A stretch of DNA of 5,729 nt, from contig JADFTO010000173.1 of assembly GCA_022560215.1 (NCBI GenBank), positions 1 through 5,729 of the forward strand. The letters run 5' to 3'. Each line of letters begins with the position of its first letter. Positions within the stretch are counted from its first letter, which is position 1. The notes under the pieces were generated by a model. The model did no database searches. It worked only from the letters and a program-made list of their open reading frames with translations, and was not told the origin of the DNA. Source of the DNA: Pseudomonadota bacterium. GTDB lineage: Bacteria; Pseudomonadota; Alphaproteobacteria; Rhodospirillales; 2-02-FULL-58-16. Of the stretch, positions 1-4,244 are shown piece after piece. The translations under genes were made by a program, and so were the position numbers.

Positions 1-348
1 GTCGTGCAGGCGGACATGGATCTCGGCAATGCGGTGGGGCTCGGTCGCGGTTTCGGCCTCGGCATTAAGCCGGGCCAGTTCTTGATCGGCGGCGAGCACG
101 ATTTCGATCAGGTTTTCGGGGCCGTCGGGCGCTTCCTGGCGGGTGATGCCGATGCGCCAGCGCGAGGGCACGGAGATGGTGCCGGAATCGGGCTCTATGG
201 CGCCGGTCACCATGCCCAGAAGCGTCGTCTTGCCGGTGCCGTTGCGCCCGACGAAGCCGACCCGGTGGCCCGGATTGACGGTGACACTGGCGCCGTCGAA
301 CAACGTGCGCGGGCCGATGCGATAGGTGATCTGCTCGAGGCGAAGCAT
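1..348 (-). CDS. ABC-F family ATPase, N-terminal part (cut by the left edge)
   Basis: This is the first 116 codons of an ABC-F protein, a soluble duplicated ATP-binding cassette protein without membrane segments. Family members act on the ribosome as translation factors or protection proteins (EttA, Uup, YheS). The frame is open from ATG at 348 to base 1. It begins MLRLEQITYRIGPRTLF, then shows a Walker A motif GRNGTGKTT at residues 34-42 and a Q-loop-like ITRQEAP at 68-74. An acidic helical stretch (about 82-115) follows, as expected early in the first cassette. The signature motif, Walker B, interdomain linker and second cassette lie outside the window. The neat start before the usual first beta strand supports this ATG, although the upstream sequence has only a weak ribosome binding site. 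The gene is divergent from the helicase at 762. The N-terminal style resembles proteobacterial YheS/Uup-like proteins, but the subfamily cannot be fixed from one third of one domain, so no symbol is given. Confidence 0.9.
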   Translation of the reverse strand, partial: MLRLEQITYRIGPRTLFDGASVTVNPGHRVGFVGRNGTGKTTLLGMVTGAIEPDSGTISVPSRWRIGITRQEAPDGPENLIEIVLAADQELARLNAEAETATEPHRIAEIHVRLHD

Positions 349-361
349 GGCCAGGCATGTA

Positions 362-396
362 TCACGCCCGGCGCCGCGCGTGAACCGCCTTCACGC
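362..396 (-). promoter_or_regulatory. Three-half-site inverted repeat upstream of the ABC-F start
   Basis: On the plus strand TCACGC (362-367), GCGTGA (378-383) and TCACGC (391-396) alternate. The central and right arms extend to a perfect 7-bp dyad GCGTGAA-CCGCC-TTCACGC (378-396). The left and central arms form a perfect 6-bp dyad with a 10-base loop. The cluster ends 14 bases before the ABC-F start codon. In the minus-strand mRNA the centre arm can therefore pair with either neighbour, but not both. It could be an operator with repeated half-sites or a leader with alternative hairpins. The function is inference only. Confidence 0.4.
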
Positions 397-509
397 TTGG
401 CAACAAAGGGGGGGCGGATCAGGCAGGACATCACATTCCCCTGGACCAGCGCCCTTGGCAAACGCTGGCAAATCGGTGCGTCCGGATCGGCGGCACGAGG
501 CCAATTGTC

Positions 510-538
510 TTGACTTCCCGGCACCGGAGGCGCATTAG
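510..538 (+). promoter_or_regulatory. Candidate sigma-70 promoter for rhlE
   Basis: TTGACT at 510-515 is a good -35 box (5 of 6 to TTGACA, and the form common in alphaproteobacteria). It is followed after 17 bases by CATTAG at 533-538, a weak -10 box (3 of 6). It points towards the helicase gene and would start the transcript near 545. No better pair lies nearer the gene; TTGATC at 574-579 has no acceptable -10 partner. Confidence 0.35.
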
Positions 539-678
539 CGGCGCCAGCGACACACCTTTCTAGGTCGATTCGATTGATCCCCGGCCAGGTAACTGCTTAA
601 GCGCTGGCCACGTTTCTTTCCGACATATGTGGGCGTTTCGTTAGACGGGCCTCTGCCATGGGCACGCCGCGTCGGCAA

Positions 679-697
679 TGCTTGCATCGTGCTTGCA
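679..697. repeat. Pair of 8-bp direct repeats, 11-bp period
   Basis: TGCTTGCA occurs at 679-686 and again at 690-697, separated by three bases, so the copies sit about one helical turn apart. They lie in the rhlE leader about 65 bases before the start codon. The spacing would suit side-by-side protein binding, but short repeats also occur by chance and no regulator is recognised. Confidence 0.35.
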
Positions 698-761
698 CGC
701 CCTCGGTCCCGCACTCGGGGCGGAGGGTGATGACGATTTTATCGAGAAAGAAATACAAACC

Positions 762-2012
762 ATGATCGATTTCGCGGGCCTCGAATTGGCCCAGCCCATC
801 CTTCGCGCCATCGCGGACGAAGGCTACACGACCCCCACCCCCATCCAGGGCAAGTCCATCCCGCCGCTGCTCGAAGGGCGCGACCTGCTGGGCATCGCCC
901 AGACCGGCACCGGCAAGACGGCCGCCTTCGCCCTGCCCCTGCTGCACCGCCTGGCGGAAGGAGCCGGCAAGCCCCATCGCCGCCAGCCGCGGGCGCTGAT
1001 CCTGGCCCCGACCCGCGAACTGGCGGGCCAGATCGGCGACAGCCTGAGGACTTACGGCCGCCATTTGCACCTGCGCTCGGCCGTCGTCTTCGGCGGCACC
1101 CCCATCCGTCCCCAGATCCAGGCTTTGGCCCAAGGCGTCCACGTGCTGGTCGCCACCCCGGGGCGGCTTATCGACCTGATGAACCAGGGCCACGTGCGGC
1201 TTGATGCGGTCGAGGTCTTCATCCTCGACGAGGCGGACCGCATGCTCGACATGGGCTTCATCCGCGACGTGAAGAAGATTGCCGCCGCCCTGCCCGCACG
1301 CCGCCAGACGATGCTGTTCTCGGCCACCATGCCGAAATCGGTCCAGGGTCTGGCCGACGGGCTGCTCAGCGATCCGGTACGCATCGAGGCCGCCCCGGCG
1401 GCAACCACCGTCGAGGAGGTGGAGCAGCGGGTCCTTTTCGTGGCCAAGGAAAAGAAACGCGCCCTGCTCAGCGACCTGCTGAACGACGAGGGGATGGAGC
1501 GGGTGCTCATTTTCACCCGCACCAAACACGGCGCCAACCGCGTCGCCCGGCACCTGCACCAAAGCGGCATCCAATCGGACGCCATCCACGGCAACAAGGC
1601 CCAGAACGCCCGGCATCGGGCCCTCAGGAACTTCCGTTCCGGACACATCCGGGCGCTGGTGGCGACCGACATCGCGGCCCGCGGTATCGACGTCGAGGGC
1701 GTCACCCACGTCATCAATTTCGACTTGCCCAACGATCCCGAAAGCTACGTGCACCGCATCGGCCGCACGGCGCGCGCCGGGGCGTCCGGTATCGCCATTT
1801 CGTTCTGCGACTCGGGCGAGCGCGCCAACTTGCGCGACATCGAGAAGACCATCCGCCAGAGCCTGCCGGTGATCGAGGACCACCCCTACCACGCGGCCGA
1901 GATCGCCAACGACCCAGGCCCGGCCGAGCATCACGCCGGGCGGAAGAAGCGCCCGGGTCAGCGCCGCCGCAATTCCCGGCGCTCCTGGCGGTCACCAGGC
2001 AAGGCGGCGTAG
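762..2012 (+). CDS. rhlE: DEAD-box ATP-dependent RNA helicase, RhlE type
   Basis: This cytoplasmic RNA helicase (416 residues) would unwind short RNA duplexes with ATP, in ribosome assembly or RNA turnover. All core motifs are present: Q motif (F4 and GYTTPTPIQ 21-29), motif I AQTGTGKT 46-53, Ia PTRELA 83-88, GG 111-112, Ib TPGR 132-135, II DEAD 156-159, III SAT 187-189, IV LIFTRT 249-254, V ATDIAARGID 301-310 and VI HRIGRTARAG 331-340. The segment HGNKAQNARHRAL (276-288) is typical of the RhlE branch. The C-terminal tail (about 390-416) is short and very basic (KKRPGQRRRNSRR), as in RhlE proteins, and probably helps bind RNA. I chose ATG 762 because the Q motif begins right after it and purine-rich GAGAAAGAAA precedes it. 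An in-frame ATG at 678 would add 28 residues unlike the family. The gene precedes the cold shock gene, which fits a role at low temperature; that is inference. Confidence 0.95.
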   Translation: MIDFAGLELAQPILRAIADEGYTTPTPIQGKSIPPLLEGRDLLGIAQTGTGKTAAFALPLLHRLAEGAGKPHRRQPRALILAPTRELAGQIGDSLRTYGRHLHLRSAVVFGGTPIRPQIQALAQGVHVLVATPGRLIDLMNQGHVRLDAVEVFILDEADRMLDMGFIRDVKKIAAALPARRQTMLFSATMPKSVQGLADGLLSDPVRIEAAPAATTVEEVEQRVLFVAKEKKRALLSDLLNDEGMERVLIFTRTKHGANRVARHLHQSGIQSDAIHGNKAQNARHRALRNFRSGHIRALVATDIAARGIDVEGVTHVINFDLPNDPESYVHRIGRTARAGASGIAISFCDSGERANLRDIEKTIRQSLPVIEDHPYHAAEIANDPGPAEHHAGRKKRPGQRRRNSRRSWRSPGKAA

Positions 2013-2033
2013 CCCCCGAGGCAAGGCAACGGC

Positions 2034-2068
2034 AATGACTCGTGTCCCGATTGGATTCGCGGGTCATT
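2034..2068 (+). terminator. Imperfect hairpin after rhlE (weak terminator or operator)
   Basis: AATGACTCG (2034-2042) can pair with CGGGTCATT (2060-2068) with one U-G wobble and a 17-base loop, starting 22 bases after the rhlE stop. There is no clear U-tract after it, so it is a poor intrinsic terminator. Its right arm overlaps the -35 box of the csp promoter candidate, so an operator role is an alternative. Confidence 0.3.
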
Positions 2069-2096
2069 GACTTCTCCGGAAAATTCTCTACATAGT
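2067..2096 (+). promoter_or_regulatory. Candidate sigma-70 promoter for the cold shock gene
   Basis: TTGACT at 2067-2072 (5 of 6) is followed after 18 bases by CATAGT at 2091-2096 (4 of 6); TACATA at 2089-2094 is an alternative -10 with a 16-base spacer. Transcription would begin near 2103, giving a leader of about 140-145 nt. Long leaders are well known for cold-induced csp mRNAs such as E. coli cspA. The region just downstream is unusually AT-rich for this window. Confidence 0.5.
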
Positions 2097-2158
2097 CCCT
2101 CATACGTGTTGCATTTGTTTTGTGTTACCTAAATAACCGGTACGCCGATTAGCTTAGT

Positions 2159-2240
2159 TTTCCCCTGACAATGTGAACGTTAAATCGACCGCGCCGTCAC
2201 ATGGTGTGAGGTGTGGAATCAAGACTCCTGTTAGAGGAAA
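2159..2240 (+). promoter_or_regulatory. Structured csp leader with SD-sequestering complement
   Basis: The ribosome binding region AGAGGAAA (2233-2240), eight-odd bases before the csp ATG, is complementary at 7 of 8 positions to TTTCCCCT (2159-2166), with a single C-A mismatch. A local alternative is TCCT (2226-2229) with AGGA (2235-2238) around a 5-base loop. Between the arms, TCACAT (2197-2202) can pair with ATGTGA (2171-2176, 6 bp). Its TCACA part can instead pair with TGTGA (2205-2209, 5 bp, 3-base loop). The two pairings exclude each other. I saw no copy of the E. coli cold box. The layout suggests control of translation by RNA folding, as known for cspA, but pairing was done by eye with no energy calculation. 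Confidence 0.45.
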
Positions 2241-2246
2241 TTAAGT

Positions 2247-2456
2247 ATGGCTACTGGTACAGTAAAGTGGTTCAACCCGGTCAAGGGTTTCGGATTCATC
2301 GAGCCGGAAGACGGCTCAAAAGACGCTTTCGTCCACATTTCGGCCGTCGAGCGCGCCGGACTGACTACGCTTAACGAAGGGCAGAAGGTCTCCTATGAGC
2401 TTCAGCCCGGACAGAACGGCAAATCTTCCGCCGAGAACCTGTCCGTCATCGAATAA
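2247..2456 (+). CDS. cspA: Cold shock protein, single CSD domain (CspA family)
   Basis: This 69-residue protein is one complete cold shock domain, a five-stranded OB-fold that binds single-stranded RNA and DNA and acts as an RNA chaperone or antiterminator. It starts MATGTVKWFN, with the aromatic RNA-binding residues W8, F15, F17, F28 and H30. RNP1 is KGFGFI (13-18) and RNP2 is FVHIS (28-32). The length is the normal family length. The start is fixed by the AGAGGA ribosome binding site at 2233-2238, nine bases upstream. It has its own promoter candidate and a long structured leader, and a strong hairpin follows the stop. Bacteria often carry several csp paralogues, so family membership is certain, but the symbol stands for the family rather than a proven cold-inducible orthologue. 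It lies between the RNA helicase and a small charged protein. Confidence 0.96.
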   Translation: MATGTVKWFNPVKGFGFIEPEDGSKDAFVHISAVERAGLTTLNEGQKVSYELQPGQNGKSSAENLSVIE

Positions 2457-2467
2457 CCACGCAAGGC

Positions 2468-2495
2468 GCCGCCTCCAACTCCCGTTGGGGGCGGC
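2468..2495 (+). terminator. Strong 12-bp hairpin downstream of csp
   Basis: GCCGCCTCCAAC (2468-2479) pairs with GTTGGGGGCGGC (2484-2495) across all 12 positions, with one U-G wobble and a TCCC loop, starting 11 bases after the stop. No U-tract follows; the next bases are GC-rich and hold a second small hairpin (TCGCC/GGCGA, 2502-2514). It is probably a transcript 3'-end stabiliser or a U-less terminator. Confidence 0.55.
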
Positions 2496-2554
2496 CGCCG
2501 CTCGCCGTCGGCGACGCGACCTTCAACGATCGCCTGGCGGACTGAAGGAGGTGG

Positions 2555-2580
2555 GCGGACCGATCCGCGTTCATTCCTTC
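2555..2580 (+). terminator. Possible weak terminator in the csp-small gene spacer
   Basis: GCGGA (2555-2559) pairs with TCCGC (2564-2568) around a 4-base loop. A moderately T-rich run (GTTCATTCCTTC) follows. The stem is short, so termination here would be partial at best. Confidence 0.3.
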
Positions 2581-2605
2581 GACAACAATAAATACGACAT
2601 AAAAT
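2578..2605 (+). promoter_or_regulatory. AT-rich candidate promoter for the small gene at 2729
   Basis: TAAAAT at 2600-2605 matches the -10 consensus at 5 of 6 positions and lies in a sharply AT-rich island (about 2582-2608). The matching -35 is poor: TTCGAC at 2578-2583 with a 16-base spacer. Transcription would begin near 2612, inside the small hairpin at 2609-2623, giving a leader of about 115 nt. The same island can also be read as a minus-strand U-tract (see the hairpin entry). Confidence 0.35.
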
Positions 2606-2608
2606 AAA

Positions 2609-2623
2609 CGGCGCGATGCGCCG
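2609..2623 (-). terminator. Hairpin with A-rich flank; minus-strand terminator-like
   Basis: CGGCGC (2609-2614) and GCGCCG (2618-2623) form a perfect 6-bp stem with a 3-base loop. On the minus strand the stem is followed by TTTATTTTATG, the form of an intrinsic terminator. It would stop leftward read-through from the genes to the right before it reaches csp. Alternatively it is simply the 5' end of the small-gene transcript. Confidence 0.35.
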
Positions 2624-2728
2624 TGCCGTCGCCGACCTTGCGCACCAGCCTGCGGGCGGTCCCGCCCTGCGCTCCGGGACGAAAATTTCCGCCCGTGACG
2701 CCTCGAACTGAAGCAGAGGATTACCGAA

Positions 2729-2971
2729 ATGTTGAAGTCAGTAAAATCGAGGGCCGAGGAACAGTTCGCCGCAACCCAGAAGAAAGACAAGCAGGCCCTG
2801 AAAGAAAAGGAAAAAGCGCGGCAGGAGAGAGCGGAACACACGGCGCGCCTGCGGGCGCTGCGCCTAGCCAAAGAGGCGGCCGACAAGGAAGCCGCCGAGA
2901 AGGAAGCCGCCGAGAAAGCGGCCGCCAAGAAAAAAAAGCCAGCGCGTTCGCCCCAGGCTAAACGAAGCTAA
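2729..2971 (+). CDS. Small Lys/Glu/Ala-rich helical protein, unknown function
   Basis: I cannot assign this 80-residue protein to a characterised family. A clear AGAGGA ribosome binding site (2715-2720) lies eight bases before the ATG, and the frame has the codon use of a real gene. It begins MLKSVKSRAEEQFAATQKKD, continues as a highly charged run from about residue 18 to 70 (KEKEKARQERAE, then KEAADKEAAEKEAAEKAAAKKKK), and ends in a basic tail. There is no cysteine, tryptophan, signal peptide or membrane segment. It should be almost wholly alpha-helical, perhaps a single charged helix or coiled coil, and soluble in the cytoplasm. Similar short charged proteins are, as far as I recall, common and unnamed in alphaproteobacteria. 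Its place behind rhlE and csp, with a terminator after it, suggests a nucleic-acid-related or stress role; this is inference only. Confidence 0.8.
   Translation: MLKSVKSRAEEQFAATQKKDKQALKEKEKARQERAEHTARLRALRLAKEAADKEAAEKEAAEKAAAKKKKPARSPQAKRS
2885..2914 (+). repeat. Exact tandem 15-bp repeat inside the small gene
   Basis: AAGGAAGCCGCCGAG occurs twice back to back (2885-2899 and 2900-2914). A diverged third copy follows (2915-2929). Each copy encodes the pentapeptide KEAAE or a variant, so the repeat keeps the frame. Copy number could vary between strains by slippage. Confidence 0.7.
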
Positions 2972-3041
2972 TCGTAACGGCACGCAAAGCCCGCCAGGGC
3001 CCCGACATCGACGAACCGCAATCGCATCCGCCTCTACGCGG

Positions 3042-3065
3042 CGCTTCTGGAAGCGTTTGTTTCTT
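3042..3065 (+). terminator. Intrinsic terminator after the small gene
   Basis: CGCTT (3042-3046) pairs with AAGCG (3051-3055) around CTGG, with a possible extra G-U pair outside, and is followed at once by TTTGTTTCTT. It lies about 70 bases after the stop at 2971 and is the best-formed Rho-independent terminator in the window. Confidence 0.65.
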
Positions 3066-3121
3066 CGCCGCCATCGCGTTCTACATCCTCCCAACCCATG
3101 CCGTATGACCGCGGGGCGCGC

Positions 3122-3162
3122 GGGGTCTCCAAAGCTCTGCAATGTGGCCGTAAACAGACCCT
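3122..3162 (-). terminator. Dyad just past the end of the dehydrogenase gene
   Basis: GGGTCT (3123-3128) and AGACCC (3156-3161), extendable by a wobble pair at 3122/3162, flank a 27-base loop just beyond the minus-strand stop at 3168. No T-run follows on the minus strand, so it is at best a weak or Rho-assisted end. The rest of the 2972-3167 spacer shows no gene. Confidence 0.2.
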
Positions 3163-3167
3163 CAGTT

Positions 3168-4244
3168 TTAGTCGTTGGCCCCGAGCAGGGATTGACAGAC
3201 CGCGTCGGTGACTTCTTCGGTGGTGGCGTTCCCGCCGAGGTCCGGCGTCAACACGTCGCCTACCCGGGTGACCCGCTCTATGGCCGCCATCAGGCGGGCC
3301 GCGGCCCCGGCTTCGCCCAGGTGCTCCAGCATCAGGACGCCCGTCCAGAAGGACCCGATGGGATTGGCGATGCCTTTCCCTGTGATGTCGAAGGCAGACC
3401 CGTGGATGGGCTCGAACATGGACGGGAACCGCCCTTCGGGATTGAGGTTGGCCGTGGGCGCGATGCCGATGCTGCCCGTCAGCGCGGCGGCGAGATCGCT
3501 CAGGATGTCGGCGTGCAGGTTGGTGGCGACCACCACGTCGATGGTTTGGGGTTTGAGCACCATGCGCGTGGTCATGGCGTCCACCAATTCCTTGTCGCTG
3601 TCCACGTCCCCGTAATCCCCCTTCACCTCGGCATGGATGTCGTCCCACATCACCATGGCGTGGCGCTGGGCGTTGGACTTGGTGACCAGGGTGAGCTTCT
3701 TGCGCGGGCGTTGCCGGGCCAGCTCGAAGGCAAACCGCAGGATGCGCGTCACCCCGGTCCGGGTGAAGACGGAAACGTCCAGGCCCACCTCATGGGGCTG
3801 CGAGCGGTGGACCCGGCCGCCGGCACCCGAGTATTCGCCCTCGGTGTTCTCGCGCACGATCACCCAGTCCAGCTTATCGGGGCCGCAGCCTTCCAGGGGG
3901 CTCCGGATTCCCGGCAGCAGGCGCGCCGGCCTGACGTTGGCGTACTGGTCGAAGCCCTGGCAGATGGCGAGCCTGAGCCCCCAGAGGGTGACATGGTCCG
4001 GCACTCCGGGATCGCCGGCGGAGCCGAAATAGATGGCGTCGAAGCCGCGCAGCCTTTCCAGCCCGTCCTCGGCCATCATGCGCCCGTGCTGGCGGTAATA
4101 GTCCGAGCCCCAGGGGAAGCTTTCCACGTTCAGCTTCAGCCCGTCCTGGCGCTCCTCCAGGGCCCTGAAGACTTCTAAGCCGGCCGCGACGACTTCCGCC
4201 CCGATGCCGTCGCCGGGAATGGCGGCGATCCTGTATTCAGCCAT
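3168..4244 (-). CDS. dmlA: NAD-dependent tartrate/D-malate dehydrogenase (decarboxylating)
   Basis: This complete 358-residue enzyme belongs to the isocitrate/isopropylmalate dehydrogenase superfamily. Overall similarity to E. coli DmlA and to TtuC points to oxidative decarboxylation of D-malate or a related 2-hydroxy acid such as tartrate, in the cytoplasm with NAD and Mg2+ or Mn2+. Visible signatures are GDGIG (11-15), FDAIYFG (68-74), the substrate loop DHVTLWGLRL (83-92), R105, RENTEGEYS (131-139, catalytic Y138), TKSN (188-191, catalytic K189), and metal ligands D222, D246 and D250 (NLHADILSD). The nucleotide-binding segment FEPIHGSAFDITGKGIANP (277-295) has D286, the acid that marks NAD rather than NADP use. 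W89 in the substrate loop separates it from LeuB. The ATG at 4244 has AAGGA six bases upstream and lies inside the stop region of the sulfotransferase gene, so translation is probably coupled. Substrate choice among D-malate, tartrate and isopropylmalate cannot be settled by eye; ttuC is an equal symbol. Confidence 0.92.
   Translation of the reverse strand: MAEYRIAAIPGDGIGAEVVAAGLEVFRALEERQDGLKLNVESFPWGSDYYRQHGRMMAEDGLERLRGFDAIYFGSAGDPGVPDHVTLWGLRLAICQGFDQYANVRPARLLPGIRSPLEGCGPDKLDWVIVRENTEGEYSGAGGRVHRSQPHEVGLDVSVFTRTGVTRILRFAFELARQRPRKKLTLVTKSNAQRHAMVMWDDIHAEVKGDYGDVDSDKELVDAMTTRMVLKPQTIDVVVATNLHADILSDLAAALTGSIGIAPTANLNPEGRFPSMFEPIHGSAFDITGKGIANPIGSFWTGVLMLEHLGEAGAAARLMAAIERVTRVGDVLTPDLGGNATTEEVTDAVCQSLLGAND

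Larger units (their letters stand above)
349..761. other. Divergent intergenic region between the ABC-F gene and rhlE
   Basis: This 413-base stretch has no convincing gene. Reading frames that cross it give arginine- and proline-rich composition without recognisable domains and are antisense or offset shadows of the flanking genes. It must hold the start signals of both divergent genes. Visible elements are the TCACGC/GCGTGA half-site cluster at 362-396, a candidate rightward promoter at 510-538, an 8-bp palindrome ACATATGT at 623-630, and direct repeats at 679-697. If the candidate promoter is used, the rhlE transcript has an untranslated leader of roughly 215 nt. I found no good sigma-70 pair for the ABC-F gene. 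Confidence 0.6.

Noticed and set aside
4..513. A 169-codon plus-strand frame at the left end
   Set aside because: It is antisense to the ABC-F coding sequence with its Walker A motif, has no recognisable domain and continues into non-coding sequence.
678..761. Upstream ATG adding 28 residues to RhlE
   Set aside because: The extra residues are unlike the RhlE N-terminus, which normally begins just before the conserved Phe and Q motif; ATG 762 fits.
597..1934. A 445-codon open frame on the minus strand opposite rhlE
   Set aside because: It lies wholly antisense to a helicase with every core motif. Its translation shows no domain and is rich in G, D, V, H and R, as expected from the mirror of GC-rich codons.
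2545..2553. Near-perfect Shine-Dalgarno AAGGAGGTG in the spacer after csp
   Set aside because: No ATG, GTG or TTG follows at a usable distance and the overlapping frame ends at 2607, so it does not mark a gene start.
2446..2928. A 160-codon minus-strand frame beginning MAAAFSAASFSAASLSAASL
   Set aside because: The repeated FSAAS-type sequence is the antisense reading of the tandem KEAAE codons in the small gene, and there is no ribosome binding site of note.
2623..2961. A 112-codon plus-strand frame overlapping the small gene in another phase
   Set aside because: The frame starting at 2729 has a clear SD site and a coherent helical product; the other phase gives a disordered R/G/P-rich sequence and no SD.
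3057..4178. A 373-codon plus-strand frame opposite the dehydrogenase
   Set aside because: The minus strand encodes a full-length, motif-complete enzyme; the plus-strand translation is a G/H/D/P-rich shadow.
3168..4244. Assignment as leuB (3-isopropylmalate dehydrogenase)
   Set aside because: Tryptophan in the substrate loop (DHVTLWG), the RENTEGEYS form and the overall sequence match TtuC/DmlA better, and no leuCD genes are adjacent.
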